A stretch of 64,000 bases of DNA from Paraburkholderia fungorum (GCF_003610895.1 NZ_MCAS01000004.1:124001-188000), one strand, 5' to 3'. Positions 26,121 to 36,856 are shown, counted from the stretch's first letter. Notes: a model not told the origin generated them from the letters alone. Numbers and translations: made by a program.

Positions 26121-27503
26121 ATGGCCAGAGAAATCCGCCTCAACGCATTCGACATGAACTGCGTGGGGCATCAGTCGCCGGGCTTGTGGGCGCATCCACG
26201 CGACACGTCCTGGCGTTATAAGCAACTCGACTACTGGACCGATCTCGCGAAACTGCTCGAGCGCGGCAAGTTCGACGGTCTTTTCATTGCCGACGTGCTG
26301 GGCGTCTACGACGTTTTCAACGGCAACGCAGAAGCCGCGATCCGGCAGGCCGCGCAAGTGCCGGTCAACGATCCTGTTCTGCTCGTCTCGGCCATGGCGA
26401 ACGTCACCGAACACCTCGGCTTCGGCGTGACCTGCTCGCTCTCATATGAGCACCCCTATCCATTCGCGCGGCGCATGTCGACACTCGACCACCTGACCAA
26501 TGGCCGGGTCGGCTGGAACATCGTGACCTCGTATCTGGATAGCGCCGCGCGCAATGTCGGTTTGCCCGCGCAGGCGAACCACGACGAGCGCTATACGCTT
26601 GCCGAAGAATATCTTGAGGTCTGCTACAAACTGTGGGAGGCCTCCTGGGAAGACGATGCCGTGGTGCGCGATGCCGCACGAAAGGTATTCACCGAACCGT
26701 CGAAGGTTCATCCCATCAATCACCGCGGGCAGTATTTCGACGTGCCGGGCATACACCTGTGCGAGCCGTCGCCGCAGCGCACGCCCGTGCTCTACCAGGC
26801 GGGCGCGTCGAAACGGGGCAAGGACTTTGCCGCGCAGCACGCCGAGTGCATCTTCATCGCGGCGCCCTCGCGCACGATCCTGAAGAACTTCGTCGCCGAT
26901 ATCCGGGCACGCGTGAAGTCGTTCGGCCGCGATCCGCACGACGTGCTGATTTTTAACCTGCACACGGTGATCACGGGCAAGACCTCGGCGGATGCGCACG
27001 CGAAGCACGCCGACTATCGCCGCTATACGAGCGACGAAGGCGCGCTCGCGCTGATGTCGGGATGGACCGGCATCGATCTGTCGAAGTACGACCTTGACGA
27101 GCCGCTGCGCTATATCGAGAGCAACGCGGTGCAATCGGCGGTGGAGGCGTTGTCGAGCGCGGACCCGACGCGCGTGTGGAGCGTGCGCGAGATTGCGAAG
27201 TGGGGTGGCATTGGCGGACTCGGGCCGCTTTCGGTGGGAAGCCCGCAGGAGATCGCCGACGAGTTGCAGTCCTGGGTCGAGGAGACCGACGTCGACGGCT
27301 TCAACCTCGCTTATGCGCTGACCCACGAGAGTTTTGCGGATTTCGTCGAACTGGTCGTACCCGAACTGCAAAGACGCGGTGTCTACAAGACCGACTACGC
27401 CACGGGCTCGTTGCGCGAAAAACTGCATGGCCGTGGCCCGCGCCTCGTCGAACCGCATCCCGGCGCAGCCTGGCGGGTCCGCACGCCGGCTCATGCCGGA
27501 TAG
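26121..27503 (+). CDS. Flavin-dependent monooxygenase, NtaA/DmoA-like
   Basis: A 460-residue LLM-class monooxygenase. It begins MAREIRLNAFDMNCVGHQSPGLW, and has HLTNGRVGWNIVTSYLDSAARN, TPVLYQAGASKRGKDFAAQHAE and WVEETDVDGFNLAY. The N-terminal NAFDMNCVGHQSPGLWAHP start and the YLDSAARNVGL loop resemble dimethyl sulfide monooxygenase (DmoA) and NtaA more than DszA. It lies 31 bases after the SfnB-like gene and 60 before the CUT2 binding-protein gene, so it belongs to the importer operon. The substrate is unknown; an imported sulfide, sulfone or sulfonate is likely. Confidence 0.88.
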   Translation: MAREIRLNAFDMNCVGHQSPGLWAHPRDTSWRYKQLDYWTDLAKLLERGKFDGLFIADVLGVYDVFNGNAEAAIRQAAQVPVNDPVLLVSAMANVTEHLGFGVTCSLSYEHPYPFARRMSTLDHLTNGRVGWNIVTSYLDSAARNVGLPAQANHDERYTLAEEYLEVCYKLWEASWEDDAVVRDAARKVFTEPSKVHPINHRGQYFDVPGIHLCEPSPQRTPVLYQAGASKRGKDFAAQHAECIFIAAPSRTILKNFVADIRARVKSFGRDPHDVLIFNLHTVITGKTSADAHAKHADYRRYTSDEGALALMSGWTGIDLSKYDLDEPLRYIESNAVQSAVEALSSADPTRVWSVREIAKWGGIGGLGPLSVGSPQEIADELQSWVEETDVDGFNLAYALTHESFADFVELVVPELQRRGVYKTDYATGSLREKLHGRGPRLVEPHPGAAWRVRTPAHAG

Positions 27504-27563
27504 CACTAGCTGATTGACCACCACTCGTTATCACAACGTCGTCTACCAGGTTGGAGATCACTG

Positions 27564-28646
27564 ATGAAATCGCTTCTTCGTCGCAAGCTCGCTGTGAGCG
27601 TTGCCGTGAGCCGCACGTTGCGCACGCTTGCTTTCGCTGCGGCTACGATGCTGGCCGGAGCCGCAGCCTACGCGGCGCCGCTAAAGGGTGCGCCCGCGCC
27701 CTTCGACAAGGGGGGCGTGAAGATCGCGCTCGTCAACTATCTGTCGACGGGCGATTTTTTCCAGGCCTATGAAGCCGGTGCGCAGAAGCAGGCCAAAGCG
27801 CTGGGCATCGATCTGCGCATCTACGAAGGCCGTCAGGATGCGGCCGAGCAACGTGAGCAGATTCAGCAGGCGATCAGCCTGGGCGTAGCGGCGATTATCG
27901 TGAATCACGGCTTGCCGGAATCGCTCAAGGATGTCGTGCAGCGGGCGCTCGACAAAGGCATCAAGGTCGTCGCGTTCGATGTCGACCTGGGGAACCCCAA
28001 GGTGCCGCAGATCGAGCAGAGCGATCACGATCTGGCCGCGCTGCTGCTCGATCAGGCGCTCAAGGATAACGGCGATACCTTCGCCGCCGGCTATGTGTAC
28101 GTAGCGGGTTTCGCACCGCTCGACCGGCGCGACGCGGTATGGCGTGACTTCAAGGCCGCGCATCCGAAGGTGCAGGAGAAGGCGCGCTGGGGCACGGTGG
28201 ACAATCCGATCGCGCAGTCGGTGGCCAATCAGGCCGCGGCAGCCTATCGCGCTCATCCTGAGATTCGTGTGGTGTTCGCGCCCTACGACGAATTCGCGCG
28301 CGGCGCGAAACTCGCCGCGGACGAGGCGAACCTGGCGTCGAAACTGCGCATTTACAGCGCCGATATTTCGACCTCCGATATCGAGGCGATCCGCGCGCCG
28401 AATAGCGCATGGGTGGCGACGGCGGCGACCAACCCGGCGGTGGTCGGCGCGGTGTCGGTGCGGGCCGCGGCCTTGCTGCTCGCGGGACAGACGCCTGAAC
28501 ACCGGATCGTGGTCAAGCCGACCTTGATCACGCGCGACGATCTGGTGAAGAACAACATCAGGACGATCGCCGAACTTGGCGAGAAATTCCCGGCATTTCG
28601 TTCGAGCGACGCCGCCACCGCAGCGTGGATTCCGGCCGCTGACTGA
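27564..28646 (+). CDS. CUT2-family periplasmic binding protein (RbsB-like)
   Basis: A 360-residue exported binding protein of the Peripla_BP_4 type. Residues 1-36 form a Sec signal with a basic start and a hydrophobic core ending AAAYAAP. The mature part shows the alternating alpha/beta RbsB fold: VKIALVNYLSTGDFFQAYEAGAQKQAKALG, then QAISLGVAAIIVNHG, then DKGIKVVAFDVDLGN. A GGAG twelve bases upstream sets the start. It supplies substrate to the ATPase and permease encoded at 22085-24728, from which it is separated by two monooxygenase genes. The ligand is not known. Confidence 0.9.
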   Translation: MKSLLRRKLAVSVAVSRTLRTLAFAAATMLAGAAAYAAPLKGAPAPFDKGGVKIALVNYLSTGDFFQAYEAGAQKQAKALGIDLRIYEGRQDAAEQREQIQQAISLGVAAIIVNHGLPESLKDVVQRALDKGIKVVAFDVDLGNPKVPQIEQSDHDLAALLLDQALKDNGDTFAAGYVYVAGFAPLDRRDAVWRDFKAAHPKVQEKARWGTVDNPIAQSVANQAAAAYRAHPEIRVVFAPYDEFARGAKLAADEANLASKLRIYSADISTSDIEAIRAPNSAWVATAATNPAVVGAVSVRAAALLLAGQTPEHRIVVKPTLITRDDLVKNNIRTIAELGEKFPAFRSSDAATAAWIPAAD

Positions 28647-28782
28647 ACCCTCACGCTCGTACGAGGTGTCATGCGCGATTTCGCTGCGAGAAACTCAACT
28701 ACGGGGCGCGACGTCGTGATGCGCTCGCCTCGCAACCCGACGCGGCGAGCGAGCTCGCCCCCAATCATCATTCTGGACTTCC

Positions 28783-30147
28783 ATGAGCAAACGTAGCGGG
28801 CACCTGCGCCTCGGCGCCTTCCTTTATCCCTCCGGACACCACATCGCCGCGTGGCGGCATCCCGACGCGCAGGCCGATGCCGGCGTCAACTTCCGTCACT
28901 ATGTCCGGCTCGCGCAGGCGGCCGAGGCCGCGAAGTTCGATCTGATCTTTCTCGCCGACGGCGTCGGAACACGCGGCGACAACGTCGATTTTCTGAGCCG
29001 TACCGCACACAGCTACGTCGCCCAGTTCGAGCCGCTCACGCTGCTGTCGGCGCTGGCGGCCGTGACCGAGCGTATCGGTCTGGTCGGCACAGCTTCGACA
29101 AGCTTCAACGAGCCGTATCACATTGCCCGCAAATTCGCCTCGCTGGATCACATCAGCGGCGGGCGTGCGGGTTGGAATCTGGTCACCTCGTCAAGCGAGC
29201 ATGAAGCGAAGAATTTCAACCGCGACCGGCATTTCGATCATGCCGAGCGCTATGCGCGCGCTGCCGAATTCGCGGAGGTCACGGAGGGCCTGTGGGATAG
29301 TTGGGACGACGATGCGTTCGTGCGCGACAAGGCCGAAGGGCGCTTCTTCGACCCGCTCAAGCGGCACGTGCTCGATCACAAAGGGCGCTTCTTCCAGGTC
29401 AAGGGGCCGCTGAACGTGGCCCGTTCCCCGCAGGGGCATCCGGTCGTCGTGCAGGCCGGATCGTCCGAAGCCGGCCGGGACCTGGCGGCAAAGACGGCCG
29501 AAGTGATCTTCACGGCGCAGCAAACGCTGCAGGACGCGGTGGATTTTTACGCGGATGTGAAAGGGCGCATGGAGGCTTACGGCCGTCATCCGGACGATCT
29601 GAAGATCATGCCGGGCGTGTTTCCGATTGTCGGCCGCACGGAGGAGGAAGCGAAAGAGAAGTTCGAGCAGTTGCAGTCGCTCATTGATCCACGGGTCGGA
29701 CTCGCGCTGGTATCCGGGTTGACGGGGGGCTTCGATCTCTCGGGCTATCCGCTCGACGGTCCGATCCCTGAACTGCCCGAAACGAACGCCAGCAAGAGCC
29801 GGCAGTTGTTGACGCTCGAACTGGCTCGCCGCGAGAACCTCACGATTCGCCAGCTTTATTTGCGGGTCGCGGGTGCGCGCGGCCATTGGCAGCTCGTCGG
29901 CACGCCGGCGCAAATCGTCGATCAACTCGAAGAACGCTTCGTGAATCACGGCGCGGACGGGTTCAACGTGATGCCACCGGTGCTGCCTCATGGCTTGACC
30001 GATTTCGTCGAACTGGTCGTGCCTGAGTTGCGGCGGCGTGGTTTGTTCCGCGAGGATTACGAAGGCCGCACCTTGCGCGAGAACCTGGGACTGCGGCGGC
30101 CCGAAAACCGTTATTTCTCAGCGGCCAGTCTCGAATCCGCTGCATAA
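28783..30147 (+). CDS. Flavin-dependent monooxygenase, DszA-like
   Basis: A 454-residue LLM-class monooxygenase close to the copies at 13921 and 55046. It shows HLRLGAFLYPSGHHIAAWRHPDAQ, HISGGRAGWNLVTSSSEHEAKNFN, GHPVVVQAGSSEAGRDLAAKTAEV, LTIRQLYLRVAGARGH and YEGRTLRENLGLRRPENRY. The AAWRHPDA segment corresponds to GAWRHTDA in DszA. It is the last oxidase of the CUT2-associated group, 136 bases after the binding-protein gene. It needs FMNH2; the substrate is probably a sulfone or related compound. Confidence 0.9.
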   Translation: MSKRSGHLRLGAFLYPSGHHIAAWRHPDAQADAGVNFRHYVRLAQAAEAAKFDLIFLADGVGTRGDNVDFLSRTAHSYVAQFEPLTLLSALAAVTERIGLVGTASTSFNEPYHIARKFASLDHISGGRAGWNLVTSSSEHEAKNFNRDRHFDHAERYARAAEFAEVTEGLWDSWDDDAFVRDKAEGRFFDPLKRHVLDHKGRFFQVKGPLNVARSPQGHPVVVQAGSSEAGRDLAAKTAEVIFTAQQTLQDAVDFYADVKGRMEAYGRHPDDLKIMPGVFPIVGRTEEEAKEKFEQLQSLIDPRVGLALVSGLTGGFDLSGYPLDGPIPELPETNASKSRQLLTLELARRENLTIRQLYLRVAGARGHWQLVGTPAQIVDQLEERFVNHGADGFNVMPPVLPHGLTDFVELVVPELRRRGLFREDYEGRTLRENLGLRRPENRYFSAASLESAA

Positions 30148-30295
30148 CTTTCCACGATTCGTTATTTCCATCCTGCCTGGCCATTGCCTACGCTGAAACG
30201 ATAGGCGCCCGCTGGTATCTCCATCAGCGGGGCGCAGTGCATGGCCGCGAGAAGTCGATCCGCGGCCATTCAATGAATCGTTTTGACGTGAGGGC

Positions 30296-31141
30296 ATGAA
30301 CATGAGCGATATCGTCATCGATGCGCCGGTGTCCGCTGCGACGCTCCAGGCGGAGTTGAACTACCTCGAGTTCACCGGCGAGAAACCGGTGTCGTATCAG
30401 TACGACCCGCCGGCGGGCGTTCCGAAGCGCAGCGGCGTGTACCGCGCTCACCGGGTGAACATTTCGAATGCGCGCGTCGCGCCACCGCCCGGTGTGTTGT
30501 CGCTCGATCGTAACGGCTTCGAACTGCATCGGCACGCCAGCGCATTGGATGATTTCTCCGATCCGGCGAAGATTGAACCTGTCTACTATCCGGAAGCGGA
30601 GCGGCTGCTGAAGCAGGCAACGGGTGCCCGGCGTGTGGTCGTGTTCGATCACACGCTGCGCGACGGCAATCCCGGACGCAGCGATGGCGTACGAGAACCG
30701 GTCAAATACATCCATAACGACCAGACATTCGTGTCGGGGCCGCGCCGGGTGCGCGATCATTTGCCGGCCGGGGAGGCCGAACGTTTGCTGCAAGGCCGCG
30801 TGGCGATCGTCAACCTATGGCGTCCGATCGGAGCAACGGTGCAATCGTCGCCGCTCGCGCTGTGCGATTCGCGCAGCATCGCGCTCAACGATCTGGTGGC
30901 GTCGGACCTGGTGTATCCCGACAAGGTGGGCGAGACGTATGCGCTGGTATTCAATCCGCGGCATCGTTGGTACTACTTCCCGCACATGTCGCCGGATGAG
31001 TTCCTGCTGCTGAAGATCTACGATTCGGCAGGCGACGGAATCGCGCGTCTGACGGCGCATACGGCATTCGACGATCCCACTTCACCGGCAGATGCGCCGC
31101 CGCGCCAGAGTATTGAACTGCGCGCGTTGCTGTTCTTCTGA
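30296..31141 (+). CDS. CmcJ/NvfI-family Fe(II)/2-oxoglutarate-type oxygenase
   Basis: A 281-residue protein of the CmcJ/AsaB/NvfI family, whose characterised members are found in cephamycin and fungal metabolite pathways and use non-haem iron. Visible marks are YIHNDQTFVSG, giving the iron motif His140-x-Asp142, then IVNLWRPIG, RHRWYYFPHMSPDEFLLLKIYDS, and AHTAFDDP with the likely second His255, and Arg276 in SIELRALLFF near the end. An ATG at 30302 is an alternative start. It lies 148 bases after a DszA-like gene in the same direction. Its role in organosulfur breakdown is not established; an extra oxidative step on the imported substrate is the simplest guess. Confidence 0.78.
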   Translation: MNMSDIVIDAPVSAATLQAELNYLEFTGEKPVSYQYDPPAGVPKRSGVYRAHRVNISNARVAPPPGVLSLDRNGFELHRHASALDDFSDPAKIEPVYYPEAERLLKQATGARRVVVFDHTLRDGNPGRSDGVREPVKYIHNDQTFVSGPRRVRDHLPAGEAERLLQGRVAIVNLWRPIGATVQSSPLALCDSRSIALNDLVASDLVYPDKVGETYALVFNPRHRWYYFPHMSPDEFLLLKIYDSAGDGIARLTAHTAFDDPTSPADAPPRQSIELRALLFF

Positions 31142-31237
31142 GTGAGCCTATGCATTGCGGACCGGCGCGGCAGGTTGCTGCGCTGGCGTGCGGAGCCTTG
31201 TCCACCTTGTCCGCCTGATACGCCTGCTCATGTTGAG

Positions 31238-31275
31238 ACACGCCGGCATGTGTTCTGGAGAACATGCCGGCGTGT
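31238..31275. terminator. Perfect 14-bp inverted repeat between convergent genes
   Basis: ACACGCCGGCATGT (31238-31251) pairs exactly with 31262-31275, with a 10-base loop. It lies between the convergent oxygenase and groEL genes, where a bidirectional terminator is expected. Neither side has a T-run, so efficiency is uncertain. Confidence 0.55.
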
Positions 31276-31297
31276 GTACGGATAAACCGTGTTAATA

Positions 31298-32990
<1,693 letters not shown>

Positions 32991-33281
32991 TTATTGAGTG
33001 ACGACTGCCACAACATCTTCTTCGCGCAGCACGAGCAATTCGTTGCCGTCGACTTTGACCGACTGCCCGGCGTATTTGCCGAACAGCACACGCTCGCCGA
33101 CTTTCAGATCGGGCTCGATACGCTTGCCGTCGCTATCGCGCTTGCCCGGTCCAATGGCGATCACTTCACCCTGGTCCGGCTTTTCGGCGGCGCTTTCAGG
33201 AATGACGATGCCTGAAGCGGTTTTGGTTTCCTGGTCGAGACGCTTGACGATCAAGCGGTCATGCAAGGGACGTAGGCTCAT
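32991..33281 (-). CDS. groES: GroES co-chaperonin (10 kDa)
   Basis: A 96-residue co-chaperonin: [45 protein letters not shown] is classical GroES with the mobile loop at about residues 17-32. The ATG at 33281 gives the standard length; an upstream in-frame start would cross toward the operator. The C-terminus [12 protein letters not shown] is typical. It is the first gene of the groESL pair. Confidence 0.96.
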   Translation of the reverse strand: MSLRPLHDRLIVKRLDQETKTASGIVIPESAAEKPDQGEVIAIGPGKRDSDGKRIEPDLKVGERVLFGKYAGQSVKVDGNELLVLREEDVVAVVTQ

Positions 33282-33304
33282 GGTTCGACTTCCGCGATTG
33301 AGAT

Positions 33305-33331
33305 TTGGCACTCGTCGGTGGTGAGTGCTGA
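33305..33331. promoter_or_regulatory. CIRCE element (HrcA operator) upstream of groES
   Basis: The inverted repeat TTGGCACTC-N9-GAGTGCTGA matches the CIRCE consensus (TTAGCACTC-N9-GAGTGCTAA) at 16 of 18 arm positions. It lies 23 bases upstream of the groES start, so the operon should be repressed by HrcA and induced by heat shock. Confidence 0.93.
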
Positions 33332-33340
33332 CCGGAATCG

Positions 33341-33370
33341 AGTATAGAAATATGCCGCGCCGCGCTCCAA
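33341..33370 (-). promoter_or_regulatory. Candidate sigma-70 promoter of groESL
   Basis: On the minus strand TTGGAG (33370-33365) and TATACT (33346-33341) are separated by 18 bases, just upstream of CIRCE. Transcription would begin at the edge of the operator, as usual for HrcA-controlled promoters. Confidence 0.45.
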
Positions 33371-33573
33371 TAACGGATTCATCGATCCTTATCGGCGAAT
33401 CGCATTTCAGAATCGCGCATATTCATAGCTTGAATTGCTTGTTCTGCGCTGCCTGTCGCGTCCCTATACTGATCCGTCGCATCGGCACGTCCCGCTCGGA
33501 CGCCGATATTCATGCTCCCAGGACACATAGCCGGGTCAAGCCTGATCCGTGCGCTTCTACAAGGAATCAAGGC

Positions 33574-34791
33574 ATGCAGGTCTCTCAGGAAAGCGCAGCG
33601 CGTGCGCGGCTTCAGGCGGCGCTCGCGGCGTTGCCGGCGCTCGCTGAAGCAATCGGCGAAGATGCCGCACAACGCGAGGTGCGTCGCGAATTGCCGTTTG
33701 ACCGCTTCGCACTGTTTCGCGATTCGGGGCTGGGCGTGCTCCGGTTTCCAGCCGAGTGGGGTGGCCTCGGCGGTTCGCTGGAGGATCTCTTTGATGTGAT
33801 CGCCACGCTGGCGGCGCATGAGTCGAATGTGGCGCACGCCTTGCGGATTCATTTCGATCTGACCGAGCAGTTGCTGCTGTCGCCGCGCTCCGCGTTCAAC
33901 GACACGCAGATCGAACGTGTACAGCAAGGGGCGATCTTCGGCGGCGCTTCGACTGAACTGGGCACCGCAAGGCCCGGCGAAATCGTCACCAGGCTGGTGC
34001 GCGATGGCGAACACTTTCGCGTAACGGGGAAAAAGTATTACTCGACCGGCACGGCGTTCTCCGACTATGCGCGTATCAATGTGCAGGACGAGAACGACGA
34101 GAAGGTGTCGATCGTTATTCCGGTTGCTCGCGAAGGTCTGCGGGTACTCGACGACTGGGACGGAATGGGACAACGCATGACGGCGAGCGGCAGCCTCGTG
34201 CTCGACAATGTTCAGGTATTCGCGCATGAAATCGCGACACGTGGTTATACGAGTCTTGCAGGCCGTCATGGCAGCGCGGTGCGGCAGTTGCATCTGGTGA
34301 CGGTCGCGGCGGGCATTGTGCGCAACATTCTTGCGGATGCGCGTCGCTATGTAACGCAGTACGGGCGCCCGGTGTTGCATAGCCCGGCAGCCTCGGCACG
34401 CGAAGACGGTTTCGTGCAGCAGGTAGTAGGTGATCTCGCGGCACACAGCCTCTCGATCGACGCGCTGGTGGCGCAAAACGCCCGCACCCTGGACCGCTCG
34501 GCCAATGCCATTCGCAGCGGCGCGGCCAATGCGGAAGATCTCGTGCTGGAAGGGGCGTTGGCGACCGCCAAAACGCAGCTGGTGGTCAGCAAGCTGGCGC
34601 TTCATGCGGGCGAGCGTCTGTTTGAAATCGGCGGTGCATCGGCTACGGGGCGAGCTCATAACTTCGACCGTCACTGGCGCAATCTGCGCACCATCTTCAG
34701 TCATAACCCATTGCTGCACAAAGCGCGCGTGGTCGGCGATTACGAGCTGAACGGCGTGACCACGCACCTGACCGAAGGCCGCGTTTTCTGA
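33574..34791 (+). CDS. Divergent SfnB/DszC-like flavoenzyme
   Basis: A 405-residue member of the acyl-CoA-dehydrogenase-type monooxygenases. It keeps DRFALFRDSGLGVLRFPAEWGG, FGGASTELGTARPGE, TGKKYYSTGTAFSDYARINV and the C-terminal NFDRHWRNLRTIFSHNPLLHKARVVGDYELNG. In SfnB/DszC proteins the last block usually reads RHWRNARxHTLHDPVxWK; here HTLHDP is replaced by IFSHNP, so the active site or substrate may differ. The ATG at 33574 is fixed by AAGGAA seven bases upstream. It is divergent from groESL and is followed by a DUF3088 gene 54 bases later. The reaction is unknown; oxidation of a sulfur compound with FMNH2 is the best guess. Confidence 0.85.
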   Translation: MQVSQESAARARLQAALAALPALAEAIGEDAAQREVRRELPFDRFALFRDSGLGVLRFPAEWGGLGGSLEDLFDVIATLAAHESNVAHALRIHFDLTEQLLLSPRSAFNDTQIERVQQGAIFGGASTELGTARPGEIVTRLVRDGEHFRVTGKKYYSTGTAFSDYARINVQDENDEKVSIVIPVAREGLRVLDDWDGMGQRMTASGSLVLDNVQVFAHEIATRGYTSLAGRHGSAVRQLHLVTVAAGIVRNILADARRYVTQYGRPVLHSPAASAREDGFVQQVVGDLAAHSLSIDALVAQNARTLDRSANAIRSGAANAEDLVLEGALATAKTQLVVSKLALHAGERLFEIGGASATGRAHNFDRHWRNLRTIFSHNPLLHKARVVGDYELNGVTTHLTEGRVF

Positions 34792-34845
34792 CGTGGCGAA
34801 AAGAGCGCTACCCTCCATTCACCCATCATCCCATCATTGAACGCC

Positions 34846-35190
34846 ATGAGCCGAGATCTGCTTTTACTGCTGGAACCGGGCTTCACCGATCCGAACCACC
34901 CCGGTGAACGTTTTATCTGTCCGGATGGCGCGCCTATCGAGGGTTTGCTGGCGAGCGACCCGGCGCTCAACGCGCGTCTGGATATTCGCCGCCTGCCGTT
35001 CCCGCGTCCGCGCGCGGTGGTTGTGGAGGCGCTCGACGCCGAACACCAGAGTCTGCCGGTATTGATTCTCGGCGACGAACAGCCGGCGCCCGCCGATGCG
35101 CAGACGCTGGGCGAAAAGCGCTTCGTGACCGATACGCGTCGGATACTTGACCTGCTCGCGCAGCGCCACGGTTTCCCCAAGGTGCATTGA
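34846..35190 (+). CDS. DUF3088 protein
   Basis: A 114-residue protein of the DUF3088 family, recognised by RDLLLLLEPGFTDPNHPGERF, IEGLLASDPALNARLDIRRLPFPRPR and HQSLPVLILGDE. The overall shape is thioredoxin-like. Family members that I recall carry a CxxC-like pair after the first strand; here the segment reads ICPDGAP, with only one cysteine, so dithiol chemistry is doubtful. It is 54 bases after the divergent SfnB-like gene, in the same direction, and may be co-transcribed. Function is unknown. The start could also be a TTG at 34837. Confidence 0.8.
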   Translation: MSRDLLLLLEPGFTDPNHPGERFICPDGAPIEGLLASDPALNARLDIRRLPFPRPRAVVVEALDAEHQSLPVLILGDEQPAPADAQTLGEKRFVTDTRRILDLLAQRHGFPKVH

Positions 35191-35262
35191 CGCAGCAGTG
35201 ATTATGCTGAGGGTGTCCGCCGATCCTCGAGTGCGGCATTCGTTGCACGCTTAAGAAACAGC

Positions 35263-35295
35263 GGCCACCCGATAGCCATTCTGATCGGGTGTGCC
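35263..35295 (-). terminator. Porin terminator hairpin
   Basis: CACCCGAT (35266-35273) and ATCGGGTG (35284-35291) form a perfect stem that extends by GGC/GCC across one bulge. On the minus strand the hairpin is followed by a T-rich TGTTTCTTAAG, consistent with intrinsic termination of the porin gene. Confidence 0.6.
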
Positions 35296-35299
35296 TGCC

Positions 35300-36529
35300 T
35301 CAGAACAGATGCTTGATGCCCGCGGAGACGGCCACCTGCTTGTTGGTGGCGGACGGCGTGAGATACCCGATCGCGGCGACGGCAGGCCGGCCAAGCGAAT
35401 CGGTGCCGCTGGCGTGCTGGTAGGCGCCGGTCAGGTAGAGATCGGTGGCTTTGGATAGTGAGTAGGCCGTACCGAGATTCAACTGCTCGTACTTCGCGCT
35501 ACCCTTGCCGCCGACACTTCCCCCTTCCGTATAGTCGAACGATGTGCCGAAGCGCAGGAACGGCGTCGCCTGATAGCGCAAGCTTGCGCTCAAGGTACTG
35601 AGTGTCGTCGAACCGCTGTAGTTGAGCGTATTGAGCGACGCGTTCGAACCCAATCCACGGAACTGCGTATTCGAATAGGCCGCCCCGAAGGTTGCGCCAC
35701 CGCTCGTATACGTCGTCGCGACTGAAATGGTCTGTTGTGTGTGTGCCGATGCGAAACCGGCGATCGCGGGATTCGACTCGGGCGCCGTGGCCGAGCCGGC
35801 GGAACCCAGGTTATTGCCCGTAGCGCTTGCATTGGCGTTAGTGCCGTAGAGCGACGTATTCGGGTTGCGCGCATTGATGATCGACGCGGCGATCGCAAAC
35901 GCTCCGCCGGTATAGGTGCCGCCCGCGGACCAGAGTTGATTCTGTGTCACGTTCCCGGCCACGCCGCCCACGCTGTACAGCGCGCCGAAACGGAACCCGC
36001 CGAACGAGTCCGACAGGTACTTGATCGAGTTGTTGATACGGTGCGTGAAGTTCAGGTTGTCATAGTCGGCCGGATGGATCGCGAGGTTGCCCCAATACCA
36101 GCCGTTGATCAACGGCGAGATGAACTCGACGGACGTGTCGCCCTGGCGTCCCAGCGTGAACGTGCCGTAGCGCCCGGCCGTGACGCCCACCCACGCCTGG
36201 CGACCGAACTCGGTGCCCCCTTGTCCCAGCGCGCCGCTATTCACGCTGAGCCCGCTTTCAAGCTGGAATACGGCCTTCAATCCACCGCCGAGATCTTCCA
36301 CGCCTTTCAGGCCCCAGCGGCTCGACGACAGACCCGATGAGCCGCTGTCGAACTGCGACACCTGCGTGCCGCCCTTGGGTTTGCCGGAAGCGGAAGTTGC
36401 GGCGGTTTGCGCGTTGTTCGTATACGTGACGTTGCCGGTGACGATCCCATACAGCGTGACGCTGCTTTGAGCACTTGCGGTGCCGGCCATTAAAGATGAA
36501 ACGCTAAAAGCGAAAAGCAGTTTTTTCAT
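35300..36529 (-). CDS. Outer-membrane porin
   Basis: A complete 409-residue porin of the Gram-negative trimeric family. Residues 1-20 are a signal peptide (MKKLLFAFSVSSLMAGTASA), the mature protein begins QSSVTLYGIV, and it ends IKHLF with the C-terminal Phe. The loop-3-like segment and the eyelet motif GRQGDTSVEFI are visible. It differs from the porin at the window start but is the same family. It lies divergent from a family-5 binding-protein gene, so it may admit the peptide- or ester-like sulfur compounds taken up by the neighbouring Dpp-type importer. Substrate selectivity is not visible. Confidence 0.95.
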   Translation of the reverse strand: MKKLLFAFSVSSLMAGTASAQSSVTLYGIVTGNVTYTNNAQTAATSASGKPKGGTQVSQFDSGSSGLSSSRWGLKGVEDLGGGLKAVFQLESGLSVNSGALGQGGTEFGRQAWVGVTAGRYGTFTLGRQGDTSVEFISPLINGWYWGNLAIHPADYDNLNFTHRINNSIKYLSDSFGGFRFGALYSVGGVAGNVTQNQLWSAGGTYTGGAFAIAASIINARNPNTSLYGTNANASATGNNLGSAGSATAPESNPAIAGFASAHTQQTISVATTYTSGGATFGAAYSNTQFRGLGSNASLNTLNYSGSTTLSTLSASLRYQATPFLRFGTSFDYTEGGSVGGKGSAKYEQLNLGTAYSLSKATDLYLTGAYQHASGTDSLGRPAVAAIGYLTPSATNKQVAVSAGIKHLF

Positions 36530-36856
36530 GATTGTTGGAATCTATATTTTGCGAGCGTCGGAGAAGTGACGATTCGTGAGCGATGAATCGAGGGTCGTTT
36601 TGAAGCGACGAGTAACGATAAGCAAAACGAATTTATTGAACAAACAAGAAAATTCGATATGGATATCGATGATTTCCCCAGGGTGTGCGCTCAAACGGCG
36701 ATCTTTAAGCAATAACACCAACTATCGGCAATAGATATGCAATCCTCAATTGATTCGTTCTTTTGCCGGATGGTGATTGATATCTTGCGACGCATCCGAT
36801 AGTCATTGCAGACGCTTTGCCGTTTGGCATCGCGCTCGTATCCGAGGGGAGGTCGC
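36530..36856. other. AT-rich divergent intergenic region (porin / binding protein)
   Basis: A 327-base gap that is distinctly AT-richer than its surroundings and should hold two divergent promoters. It contains an inverted repeat CGAATTT-N15-AAATTCG (36628-36634 and 36650-36656) and, next to it, GATATGGATATC (36656-36667). Either could be a regulator site; I cannot assign one. No gene is seen. Confidence 0.5.
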
